In this document: positions 35,760-45,969 of the stretch, piece by piece
How the letters are laid out: each line of letters starts with the position of its first letter
Numbering within the stretch: the first letter of the stretch is position 1
Made by a program: the position numbers and the translations under genes
Notes under the pieces: model-generated
Database searches by the model: none
What the model was told of the DNA's origin: nothing
What the model saw: the letters and a program-made list of their open reading frames with translations, nothing else
Assembly: GCF_026210795.1 (NCBI RefSeq)
Contig: NC_089434.1
Location: 3,968,001 to 4,032,000 of the forward strand
Reading direction: 5' to 3'
Length of the DNA: 64,000 bases
From: Rhizophagus irregularis
Lineage: Eukaryota > Glomeromycota > Glomeromycetes > Glomerales > Glomeraceae

Positions 35760-36480
35760 TCTTTTTAAAAAATCTCATTTTTTTTTCTTGAACCGATCTT
35801 TTACTTTTGGTTCTTTCTTTTTTCTAAATTTCCTCTTTTGAAACACCTTTTACTTTTTTTTTTTTCTTTTTTTAAAGATTTTTTGTTTTTTTTCTTCTTT
35901 CTTTTTTTTTTTGTTTTTTTTCATTCTTTCCCCAATTAGGTTTGGTTTATTTTTCCAAAACCGAAAATTATTAATATTATTTTTTTTATTAATTAATCCT
36001 ATTGTTTCGGTCTTTTAAGACCGATTTTTTTTATATTATTTTTTTCGGTCCTTTTTTTTAAGACCGTATTATTAATTTTTTTCTTGAATTTTTTTTTCGG
36101 TCTTTTTAGACCGAATTATTGTCCTTTTTTTTCAGAATTTTTTTCGGTACTTATTTTTTTATTTTTTCGGATTCCTTTTTTTTTCGAAAATTTTCCTTTT
36201 TTTAAACCGATTTCTTTATCCTTTTTCTTTTCCCCAAATTTTTTTTTCTTTTTCTTACGAATTTTTTTATTATTTTTTCTTTCCTTTTTGGTTTCTTTTT
36301 TCAACCTGATTTTTCTCTTTGTCCCTCCCCCAATTTTTTTTTTCGTTTTTGTTTTTTTTGTTTTTTCCGGTTGGCTTTTTTTCCAATCCGAAAAATTTTT
36401 TCCTTTTCCTTTTTCGGTTTGGCTTTTTTTCTTTCAAGCCGAATTTTTTTTTTCTCAAATACATTCTTTCACCATTTAGA
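35760..36480. repeat. Poly-T region with short CGG-stem hairpins
   Basis: T-rich tract with recurring inverted pairs: TTCGGTCTTTTAAGACCGA (about 36006), CGGTCC...AAGACCG (about 36047), TTCGGTCTTTTTAGACCGAA (about 36099), then weaker ones with CGGTTGG..CCAATCCG (about 36368) and CGGTTTGGC..AAGCCGAA (about 36414). The Phe-rich plus-strand and Lys-rich minus-strand frames across it are composition artefacts. Confidence 0.6.
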
Positions 36481-37340
36481 GTTGGATCGGTGATCGGTTC
36501 GATGTTGCGGCGCCATGGAAATTGCCTTTTTTCCCGATTCTTATTATTAATAATATTATTATTTTTTAGGTTGTATCAAGCTCTAACATAATTACTTACT
36601 TATTTTTTGTAACAATTTTCACAATGGGTCAATTTTTCTGGGATTTTTTTTTTTTCATATTAATTAGTCAAATATTTTTTTTTCTATAACAATAGATTGC
36701 TATATTGAATTTCTTTAAGATATGGTAACAATATATATGTATTTTTTTCAACGGAGGATGTAATTTTTTTAATGCTACAATGGAATTTTTTAAAATAAAA
36801 AAAAAAAGATATTTTTGTAACAATGTAACAATAAACTACTTATATAAATTGTTTTTGTAATGAATTTGTTTTTCTTGTTTCTATTGTACAGTAGATTTCG
36901 GCATTGAATTCAGCTTCGGATTCTTCGTTATGGTGAGTTTCAAAGTTACATACTTCGAATTTTTTTATTTGATTTTTCATTGTAAAGAAACTATTCCTGA
37001 TTCTTTATAGATTCCTTGGGTACACAACAACAATATATATATATAGCATATATAATCGTAGCGATGATTCTTTCTTCAGAAAAAAATTTTTTAATTTTTT
37101 TTTTTATTTATTTTCTTTAAATATTTAAAGTGATAATTTTATTAAATTATTATAAACCTTAGTTTCCTGATGGATGTAGTTTCCATAGAGAAAACTGATA
37201 TCAATAAAATTGAGGGCTTTGGATGTTAAGTTTCAAAGTTAATTTTTATTAAAAACATTTTTAACGTTTATTTATTTATTTATTTTTGGTGGGTCCTTAA
37301 GAATATCGACTAGGATTTGAAATGGTAAGTTTCTTTGTGA
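36481..37340 (+). other. T-rich stretch with intron/mini-exon junctions
   Basis: Short GC-richer pieces are bounded by splice-like sites: TATTGTACAG followed by a ~38-bp piece and GTGAGTTTCAAAG (36887-36940); TTTATAG then ATTCCTTGGG (37008); and a piece ending in GTAAGTTTC (37325). Similar in style to 1.3-2.8 kb and 47.5-47.9 kb. No coherent protein. Confidence 0.3.
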
Positions 37341-37748
37341 AACTTTAAATTTATTTGTAGATTCTTGCTCTGAAGTAATGGGACTAGTATAAATATTTTT
37401 TAGTAGATTTAGGATTATTTTTGGCATACTATTTTAACAAAAGATAGTTTAACGTGATTTAACAATTAAAAATATCGCTAAGTAAAAATAAAACAATTTA
37501 ATATTATATAACTATAAAAAATAATTATCGCTATTTAACTTATTTTGTTATTTGATCGTCATTTACCCACATCGACGAGTCCAATTATTTTGATATATCA
37601 CATGGCATTTTCATCGATATATCATATATATCTCTTAAAAAAATTCCCGATGTATCGGTCGGTATATAGAATACAACACTAATTTATGAGTTATATATAG
37701 TAGATTTTATTGGTTAATAACAAATTCCGTACGAAATTGTTGTTTCGA

Positions 37749-37915
37749 TAATGGTGTAGTTAGCCGAAAAGCGGAGCCGAATTCCTGATTGCCGATCATC
37801 CGGACCGGTTTAATCGCAGAAAATCCCCTGATTCCACGACGATCTACGCCTGAGCTGGGTCCGGATCAACGTTGCGGACTTGCGGCTAATTATTTTTCGG
37901 CTAACTACACCATTA
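37749..37915. mobile_element. 163-bp Tc1/mariner-type MITE
   Basis: Perfect 20-bp inverted ends ATGGTGTAGTTAGCCGAAAA (37751-37770 and inverted at 37894-37913) flanked by TA on both sides (37749-37750 and 37914-37915). The interior is GC-rich with no ORF. TA duplication and size are typical of nonautonomous Tc1/mariner relatives. Confidence 0.85.
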
Positions 37916-38128
37916 TATTTCGGAGCGTAAAAATTAGTAAAATTAACAATTAAGACAAGACGTATCTTTTAACAAACAAAGAATTGAAAAACACTTTTAT
38001 ATACTTGTATTTAATACTCCATAAAAAAATAGTCTTTATTTGTATTTATTGTTGTTCTTTTAATATTAATAAAAATAATTGGTATTTCTATTTCTGTTTG
38101 AAGACAAGACAGAATATAAAATAGCCCA

Positions 38129-38236
38129 ATTTTCGGTCGGTTTGAAGTTTAATTTGATTGGTCTGATCTGTTTGTGCAACACAGCTGAATTCCGAACTTT
38201 TCAACCTAACTTTTTTTAGTTCGACCGAAAATAATA
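38129..38236. repeat. ~108-bp inverted repeat, possible MITE
   Basis: ATTTTCGGTCG at the left and CGACCGAAAAT at the right form an 11-bp perfect inverted pair, with weaker pairing inward. No convincing target duplication. Confidence 0.45.
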
Positions 38237-38434
38237 TCCAATCAGAAATGTGAGGTATTAAGGGGTAAACACATTTTCACGCGTTCCTTTAAAGTTCGAA
38301 ATTTTACTGGCTAAATTTTGGTAGTACAAAACTGACCGAAAAATACTAATATTTTATTTATTTACAAAAAAAAAATAACACGTAATTGATCAGATTGATC
38401 AGGTGGTGGACTGGTGGTAGTTTTTCACGCCGCG

Positions 38435-38457
38435 TGACGTCATATACGTTATAAAAG
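38435..38457 (+). promoter_or_regulatory. CRE-like site and TATA box
   Basis: TGACGTCA (38435-38442) is a perfect cAMP-response/bZIP palindrome. TTATAAAAG (38449-38457) follows directly. The next plus-strand gene begins at 38840, so the leader would be about 350 bp, possibly with an intron ending at TACCTCTAG near 38743. Confidence 0.5.
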
Positions 38458-38839
38458 AATTCTGTTTTTCTGTTTTTCATTTTTTTTTTTTTCATTTCAT
38501 ACTTTCATACCGCTTAATCCTGTTTTACATTTTTAATATCTCATACTATTATATTCAAAATAATAATACGTTTGTTATATATTTTATATTCTTCTATTTT
38601 TTATTTTTATTTCTTATATTTATTATTTCAAGAATATAAGATTTTTTAATAACTAAAAGAGTCTTGTTATTTTCTCGTGACTCGTGAGTGTTTCAAAATT
38701 TATTGTTTAAAGTTCCTTGTACTAACAACAACTTTTACCTCTAGATAACCTCTAAAACATCTTATTAACAAGAATAAAATTTATTGTAAGAAACCGCATA
38801 TCGATCACGTAATTTTCTCTATTTCACCGAAAAAAAGAA

Positions 38840-39097
38840 ATGACGTCGTCGTTACCAGAATTCTTAACCAACTTGAAGCACTCAACAATTTTTCACGTAT
38901 TTTTTACGTCGGCAGTCGCATTTATCGTTGCGTTTACACTTGACCTGTTTTTTTCAAATTTGTCCTTTTACGTCAGTTATTTGGAGAACTTGTATTATTT
39001 GCATTATTGGGTATTGCCTAACAAAGAAGCAAGAGACCGTGGCCGTGGCCGTGGTCGCCGTGGTCGTGGTCGCGGTCGTGGTAGGAGAAGAAGATAA
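38840..39097 (+). CDS. Small membrane protein with Arg/Gly-rich tail
   Basis: An 85-residue single-exon ORF. Residues ~17-53 are strongly hydrophobic (FHVFFTSAVAFIVAFTLDLF and on), one long or two short membrane segments. Residues 64-85 are almost only Arg and Gly (DRGRGRGRRGRGRGRGRRRR). This gives a membrane-anchored basic tail that could bind RNA or acidic partners; that role is inference. Codon use is richer in G/C than the surroundings, mainly because of the tail. A promoter-like CRE/TATA pair lies upstream. The family is unknown to me. A similar but soluble-looking Arg-rich tail is encoded at 40410-40450. Confidence 0.65.
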   Translation: MTSSLPEFLTNLKHSTIFHVFFTSAVAFIVAFTLDLFFSNLSFYVSYLENLYYLHYWVLPNKEARDRGRGRGRRGRGRGRGRRRR

Positions 39098-39845
39098 AAA
39101 ATGAATGAAATATTTTAACGTTGGGTTGGGTTTTTTTTGTCTTCACGATTTGAAATTTGAATCGTAATTGTAATTGGGATGATATTTTTATTTTATTTTA
39201 TTTTAGTAAGTGGGAAGATAGCGGGTGATTAATTACATATATTGAATAAATTACAATTACGAGCTAAATAATATATACGTGTAAAGTTCATTTCTTAAAT
39301 TTTTAAAATATCAGTTACTCAGTTGGTTCACAATATCAACTACTTAAAAAATAATTTTTTCGTTAAATAATCGCCTTACTAAATCAATACTCAAATTGAT
39401 ATTGTGATCCACTAAAAATTATTCTGTGATGCTTCTGATCTTGAAAAAATAAATTTTCAGTTAACCCTAAAATTTTTCTATTTTAAACGTAATTCCGAAA
39501 GTTACTATTTAAAATTAAGTCTCTACTAGAGTTTTAGATCCGACCTTCGACATTCTCCGGTTCGGATTTGACACCGGGAGATGGCTTCATCCGAATTTAT
39601 TATATCCGGTTTTATTCGTTTCGTCCATAAGTTTATTACCACATCTATAAACTAAAAATTTGTCCGAATTGGCCTTTGTGATTAGACCATAAATGTAATA
39701 AAATTTTTATTTATATTGTTCATACAGTATATACATCGTTTTCCTAACTATATTATACTAAAATCTGGTGGAAATATGGGAAAATATGTATTTTACGTTT
39801 TAAATATAAAATTCGATCAAGTAAATCGGGAGCCAATCAGTGTTC
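39098..39845. other. 3' flank and gene-free spacer
   Basis: AT-rich with TTTTATTTTATTTTA near 39188 and a short GC-richer patch at 39540-39605 (CCGACCTTCGACATTCTCCGG). No gene supported. Confidence 0.4.
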
Positions 39846-39849
39846 TTTT

Positions 39850-40450
39850 TGCAGAAATGTGATTACCAGCATCAGAGCAGAGCCGTTCGCTTGGTACAGA
39901 TGTGGAGGGAATTGCGTGCTACCCTCCACCATACCAAAGGATCTGTACTTTTCGGTTCATCACACCGCAAGATCATTAGTACCTGTTTGTGTTAACTGTT
40001 GATTACTGGCCCACATCCTTTCAAATCAACATCATCATCATCCAAAATGGGTGATCTAGCTTCCTCTGGAAGTTCCAAATCATGCTTGAGCTGAGTATAG
40101 AGGTTACTTAAAGAGATTCAGCTCGTGTTTTTTTCCTCATGATGTAAATCTTCCACAAATAGGAAGCTTTTCATTCAGGGATCTAAGATCGTCGCGACAA
40201 ATGGTAATTCGCTTGGCAATCCCAATGTGTCTCTAAAGAAAGTAGATAGCTGCACGAACTTTCTTAAGACTATTTTCCGGAGGAAGATACTAAACTAGGT
40301 TTATGTCTTCAAGAGAATGCTGAAGATGATACAAGTGATTCAAGTTCTGTTAGTAGTGATGATGATATTTCAACTGCTGGAAATCAACATTGGCAACATA
40401 TGGGTCGAGGTCGTGATCGTGATCGTGATCGTGGTCGTAGCCATAGCTAG
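39850..40450 (+). pseudogene. Decayed gene ending in an Arg/Asp-rich tail
   Basis: A frame from about 39862 reads VRLVQMWRELRATLHHTKGS, then KIISTCLC before a TAA at about 39993, and continues with SSSKMGDLASSGSSKSCLS. A second open stretch, about 40280-40450, is acidic and Ser-rich (DDTSDSSSVSSDDD) and ends in GRGRDRDRDRGRSHS and TAG. The middle is frame-broken. The tail resembles the RG-rich genes at 102-823 and 38840. Function unknown. Confidence 0.45.
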
Positions 40451-40769
40451 ACATACGTGTCCCTCTATTTTCTTGGGAGTGATTTGATAACTTTGATCTC
40501 TACCTTTTTTAAGCCTCTACAATAAGTTTTGATCGAACTACATCTTCTTGAAGCATCGATTGAATTGTCTTGAAGAACATGGGTAATTAATATAGTGATC
40601 TAGCAACTGATCTTAATTAAGATTTCACGGAGTCGTCCTGCCTGTTATTTAAAACAATTTGAGGCGTGACCTAATTTCTATTTTCTATATCGTAACTGGT
40701 AAGATCCAGGAGATAAAGAAATAATAAATCTATCTAAAACATAAAAAGAAAAAAAAAGAATACAAAGTA

Positions 40770-42470
40770 AAAAAAATAAATTGCATTCTATAAAATTGTT
40801 CCGAAGCATTATAAGAATTTAAGAAGGAAGTTCATCCACCCGTGTGTAAATAATTTGATGTAATATAACCCAAAATTGCCATTATACTGGAAAGATTTCA
40901 ACCATTGTATTCTAGTCATGCGATAAGTGTGCGATCATGGTCGTTGGCGCGGTATCTGGACGCGCGAATATTAAAGATTGATCCATCGTACGTTGTTTCT
41001 TTATATTTTTGTGTCTCTCGTAGTATAATTTTTTCTTGCGTGTGGTAATGCCTCGGCTGTGTTCCCAATCTTTGAGTTTATACATATGCTCCTTCCAAAT
41101 GAGTCTATCCAGACGAGCCATGATGTTAGTGAGGAATGAAGTTAACACTTGTTTGACTAGTGAAAATTTCCGCAAATATCGGTGTAATAAATCCGAAAGT
41201 GAAATGGGAATAAATTGGTTTATGAGGAGGTAAATTTCATGTTCGGAGTCGAAGATCGGAGTATAGTTAATATCTTCATCAAGGAAATAGGTGATGGTAT
41301 TGTCCGAGACTTTGTCCAGGATGATTTCGTGATGCGTGTTAAATTCCAATTTATGTCGGTGCGTTGAAAATGATTAAGCATGAGTTGTAGTGGTTTATTG
41401 TGAGTGTAAGAATTAAATGTAAAAGCTTCGGATACATGAGTGGCGTATTTGCTTATATCGCGGTCTATAGGTACAATGTTGGCGTTATTAAAGTGATCTT
41501 GTTTAGCTAACTCATCCGCTAAATCATTGTAAGGACTTTGATCTTCGTAAATTTGAGGTTAATTTGTTTCAAGTCTATTAGTAAAATAACTAAACGCCAT
41601 ATGCTGTGGTTGTTGATTTTACGTTCTGAAAATAATTTGTTTGCCGTTTTGTAATAAGAGAGATAATATTTTGAGAATCCGTAAAGATGTGTACGTTACT
41701 ATGATCGGGAGAACATATGATAGCCGTTAGGAGTCCATATCATTCTGCTTTACAAGAAGATGGTGTAAAAACGGTTTTTCCTTTGTAAGTAATGGACAGG
41801 AGAGGGTGTGATGATATTTCTGCCCATCCGTGGTAACTCGTTGATTATCAACGGTACGTGTGATCAGTGATCCGTCGGTATAGAATTTGAGATCTTTTTT
41901 TGTGTGATGTTGATTTCAAAAAATTATGATGTTCTTCAGATCCAATAAAACATTGGTCTATGTGATAGGGTGACGTAGTTTTAAGATTAAGGTTGTTGTA
42001 TTGGTCTTGCGTCGTAGGTTCATTATTTTATTCTTAAAGAGTGGTTATATGAGTCTCGTGGGGAGTAGGATCCATAATTTATATGCGTTAAAATAAAAAC
42101 TAAGGTTTTAAGTGTTAATAATGAGGAGACCGGGAATATGGATTTCATTTTAGGAACTCTGATATTGGTATACGGGTGATAGTGTTTCGTGTGAACCGAT
42201 AATTTGAATAGAGTTGATGTTATACATTTTGGACGTAAGTCGCGAAACGCGGTAATGTGGTACATGTTTCTGGCAACCTGCCGTTAAATGATTTTCCTGT
42301 TCGTGTTGTAATGGTATATTGATACAGTATAGTGTTCGCAGTACGTAATCGATAGTGCACCGGTGTGATTAACTTTAACTTTGTTCGACAGTTTTACCAT
42401 ATATTCGTTCGTTGGTAAATTCGTCCCAAGTGACGGTCCATTCGTTGGTTGGTCTATGATATACATCACT
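40770..42470 (-). pseudogene. Degraded LINE retrotransposon, RNase H to 3' end
   Basis: Minus strand. Pieces from 42469 to about 42020 are broken open frames. From about 41910 downward comes an RNase H domain with FYTDGSL (catalytic Asp), SSCKAE (Glu), VHIFTDSQNI (Asp) and YNDLADELAK (Asp), scattered over several frames with stops. A 145-residue open C-terminal part follows at 41349-40912, with SDLLHRYLRKF, IMARLDRLIWKEHMYKLKDW and a Lys/Arg-rich end. The order matches the C-terminal end of fungal LINE polyproteins. The reverse transcriptase part is absent, a typical 5' truncation. The downstream end near 40780 is A/T-rich. Confidence 0.65.
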
Positions 42471-42479
42471 GCGTATGCG

Positions 42480-43172
42480 GGGAGTTTATAAAGTAAGTTG
42501 TTAATAGTAGGGGGTTGGTTAATCTAAAAAAAAAAAAAATTTAAATTTCGGGGGAAAGCTCTTATTTATATAAATTATGTATCACGTGCATCACGTGATA
42601 TAATCCGCAGTTCGAATGCTATTTTACTTTTTTTCATTCTTCCCTTTTCCTTCGTTCGCCCTTTCACTTCCCTTCGTACCTTTCGTCTCTCCCTCGTTCT
42701 TCCTCTTCCTTTTCTTCTTCTCTCGCACTTTTTGTTGAAAAAATATGTTTTCTCCTTAGATGCGAACTGTCTTTTTTTTTTAATTGTTTGAGCTAATTCT
42801 AATACTTGGTTTTCTTACTTTCTTTTAGACGACTTGGTTCTTCGGTTATTTTGACGCGTGGGAATAAAATGGGAAATTTTTTACATTTAAAAAATTTTAA
42901 GTCGTTAGCAAAGATATATACAAATTTTAAAGTATAAATAACGAAATTTATAATTAATTTTTGAATATTAAATGCCATCATTTGATCCAAGTAGTTTGTG
43001 GGAAATATTTATTATCTTCTTGAATTCCATAACCTACTTGTTTTATTTATTTGTACGTCGTACCTTCTTTACTACTGATAATTTAGCCGTAAGAAATCTT
43101 TTATGACGATCTAACTATAGTAACTTTTACAAATTCTTAACTAATCATGCATTTACTCTCCGTGTAAAGTTA
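42480..43172. other. Gene-free spacer
   Basis: Contains two CACGTG sites ten bases apart (near 42583), a C/T-rich tract at 42630-42730, and AT-rich DNA. No supported ORF. Confidence 0.4.
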
Positions 43173-43636
43173 ACCGTTATTAGGGATGGCAACGGTCGGT
43201 CATGGTCGGTCATCGGTCAGTCATAACCGGTCAAGAACCTTTGACCGACCGACCGACCGTTTGACCGACCGACCGACCGACCGTTTGACCGACCGGTCTG
43301 ACCGACCGGTTAACCGACCGTTTGACCGACTGGTTAACCGATCCTGAAAACGTTTGCGAAACGTAATTTAATTGAAATACTTAATAAAAAACGTTTTCGC
43401 AACGTTTTCTATTAAAATAATTAAAAAAACGTTTGCGAAACATTTTTTTTATTAAATTACGTTTCGCAAACGTTTTCAGGATCGGTTAAACGGTCAGTCA
43501 AACGGTCGGTTAACCGGTCGGTCAGACCGGTCGGTCAAACGGTCAGTCAGAGGTCTTTGACTGACCGATATCGGTCACGGTCATGACCGGTCATAACCGG
43601 TTAATGACCGTGACCGTTGCCATCCCTAACCGTTAT
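43173..43636. mobile_element. 448-bp hAT-like foldback element
   Basis: The ends are perfect inverted copies of TAGGGATGGCAACGGTC (43181 and ending 43628), flanked by the 8-bp direct repeat ACCGTTAT (43173-43180 and 43629-43636). The arms are arrays of GACCGACCG/CGGTCGGTC. The core repeats AAACGTTTGCGAAACG in both orientations, so almost the whole element can fold into one hairpin. End sequence and 8-bp duplication match hAT-type transposons. No transposase is encoded. Confidence 0.85.
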
Positions 43637-44329
43637 AGAAAAAATGTATAATTGAATACCCTTATTTAGTAACAAGAGGTCATTTTATGGGGGAGATTGA
43701 AAGATCTTTTAAGTGAAAGTTATTGTAAAAAAAAAAAGTGACTTCAATTTATAAATATACAAATTGTTGATCTCTCCTTTATAAACAAGCTTCGTTAAAA
43801 ATAAATAGATTTTTTAAATCTAGCTTTTTCTTGAATAAAATGAATAAACAATTGATGTTTCTATTTATAATGAGTAAATTAAGTGTAGAGAAATGGCAAA
43901 TTTCGGTTTATTATAAGTTAAAATAGTATAATAGTAAAAATTTAAGGGAATTGCTAAACGTCGCCTGGGCGATTGTCGCCTGGTTTTTTTTTCAAATATG
44001 TCACATGATGTACAATATATAGAGTAAATTTATTAATCTGATTTTTTTTAACTTAGCTAATTTTTGATCGGCTAAACTTAAATTTTAATATTTGCAAATA
44101 AAATTTCATTAGATAAGATTATTTCGAATAAATATGTTTGCAAAAAATTTTTTTTTAAAAAATATCTTTTGCGATAAAATTTTAAGTCACACATTTACAA
44201 TTTTAAAGAAAAAAATCGTATTTTTGATGAATTGATACAAATAAAAGAAACAATAACAATAAATAAAAAAGATAAGTAAATTACAATGATCAAGGAGAAA
44301 GATGCTAATAAAAAAATGAAATAACAATG
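43637..44329. other. Gene-free spacer
   Basis: AT-rich; no feature beyond homopolymer runs. Confidence 0.4.
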
Positions 44330-44800
44330 GAGTAATGGAAAGTAATAGAAGATGAAAGGAAGTAAAAAAGAGTAGTGAGAAGTGATAGGAAACAAAATGG
44401 AGAAATAGGGCATGATGGTAGACGAAAAGGTGTGATGGGAGACGAAAAGGTGTGATGAGACGATAAAGAGGAGTGATGGGAGACGAAAATGAATGATGAG
44501 AAGATGAAGAAAAGTAATGGGAAGATAAAGAGGAGTGATGAGAAGATGAGGATGAGTGATGGAAGATGAAAGGAGTAATGGGAAGATGAAGAGGGGTGAT
44601 GGAAAGATAAAGAGGAGTGATGGGATATGAAAGGATGAAAAGGAGTGATGGGAGACGAAAAGGAGTGATAGGAGACGAAAAGAAGTGATGAGAAGATGAA
44701 GATGAGTGATGGGAGACGAAAATGAGTAATGAGAAGATGAAGAAAAGTAATGGGAGACGAAAAGAAGCGATGGGAGTCAAAAAAATGATGGGAAGTAGTA
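44330..44800. repeat. Purine-rich ~18-20-bp minisatellite
   Basis: Variants of GTGATGGGAGACGAAAAGGA and GTGATGAGAAGATGAAGA repeat about two dozen times. The long Ser/His/Phe/Pro-rich minus-strand frames here (197 and 169 codons in two frames) are products of the repeat, since several frames are open at once. Confidence 0.8.
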
Positions 44801-45684
44801 TTTGTTAGATACAAAAGTATTCTTGTATGATTATGAAGTTGAAAATATATTAATTCTCGATAAGTAAAATTGATCTGATAATACTGTAAAGGGGACTAGT
44901 CGCTTGTGACTTTGACGGTCATTACAATAGTCTATTAGTATGATAATGTTTGAGATTAGTATAATGAGTGTCGTATTTACGTGAAAATTTTTTTATTTAT
45001 ATTTAAAATAAAAAGGACTAGATAGAGCATGAATTTACAAATTGATTAATTTTTAGTTGATTTATCATATATTAAATTATTATATGATTAGATCAAATCG
45101 TCAAAAATATCAATCATATTATTTTATCGTATGAAAAGGCCATGATCCGCTATTTTGTGAGAATAAATTTTTTACTGGTTTGTAAATAATGAATAACTTT
45201 TTAAGATACATATGTTAAAATACAACTAATTTTATTTGTACAATAAATAAGAAAACCGAATTAAATAAAATATATTATACAATTGAATTTTAAAATAATA
45301 AATATTGCTATAATTTATAATTTTCGAAAACTTATGAAGAAATATTAGATCTGCATTCCTCATTAAAGATCAATATAGGATTATAGATTAAGCGCATTAT
45401 TATTTATCATGGCTTGAATCGCCAAATGCATTATTTTGACGTTAGAAAAAATTTTTTTTTAGAATCTTCTAAAATTTCAAAGGAAATAATTGGTTCTTTA
45501 AATAAAGAAACATTATTTTTATCGATCAGAAATTTTCAACAAAGATTATTCTGCAGATTTCAGGATTTCCAGATGACTTTTTATTCAAAATTATTCTATT
45601 CTTTATTAATAAATTCTTTAAGTAAATTGATTATATGCATAAAGTCATTTAATTTAATTGATTGAATCTGAAAAAAAATGGTTT
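44801..45684. other. Gene-free spacer
   Basis: AT-rich. The 83-codon frame at 45414-45665 has no recognisable motif and is not supported. Confidence 0.4.
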
Positions 45685-45969
45685 CCCTATAAGAAATATG
45701 TATACGGAAAGGATACGTTTTGTATACATTTTATGTAAGTTTCTATAGATTCCGTATACAAATTCCGTATATTTAATAAGCAATTCATTTTTGAACATTT
45801 TTTAAAAAAACTAATGTATACGGAAAAAATTAATCATACGGAATGTATACGGAATTTTTAAACTTAATATTTTTAGAAAATAATTTTCACAAAAATCTCG
45901 TATCAATGTATCATAACACGAGATCACGTGATTGTTTATTGTTTTGTTATTTGTTTTTTATATAAATTG

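Noticed and set aside
36490-36530. GATCGGTTCGATG, tRNA T-arm-like string
   Set aside because: Flanks do not form acceptor or anticodon stems; no tRNA found anywhere in the window by eye.
36084-36591. Phe-rich plus-strand and Lys-rich minus-strand ORFs
   Set aside because: Explained by poly-T/poly-A composition; no motif, and all frames are biased.
44187-44814. Long Ser/His/Pro/Phe-rich minus-strand ORFs of 197 and 169 codons
   Set aside because: Two frames are open at once over a purine-rich minisatellite; the protein sequence simply mirrors the repeat.
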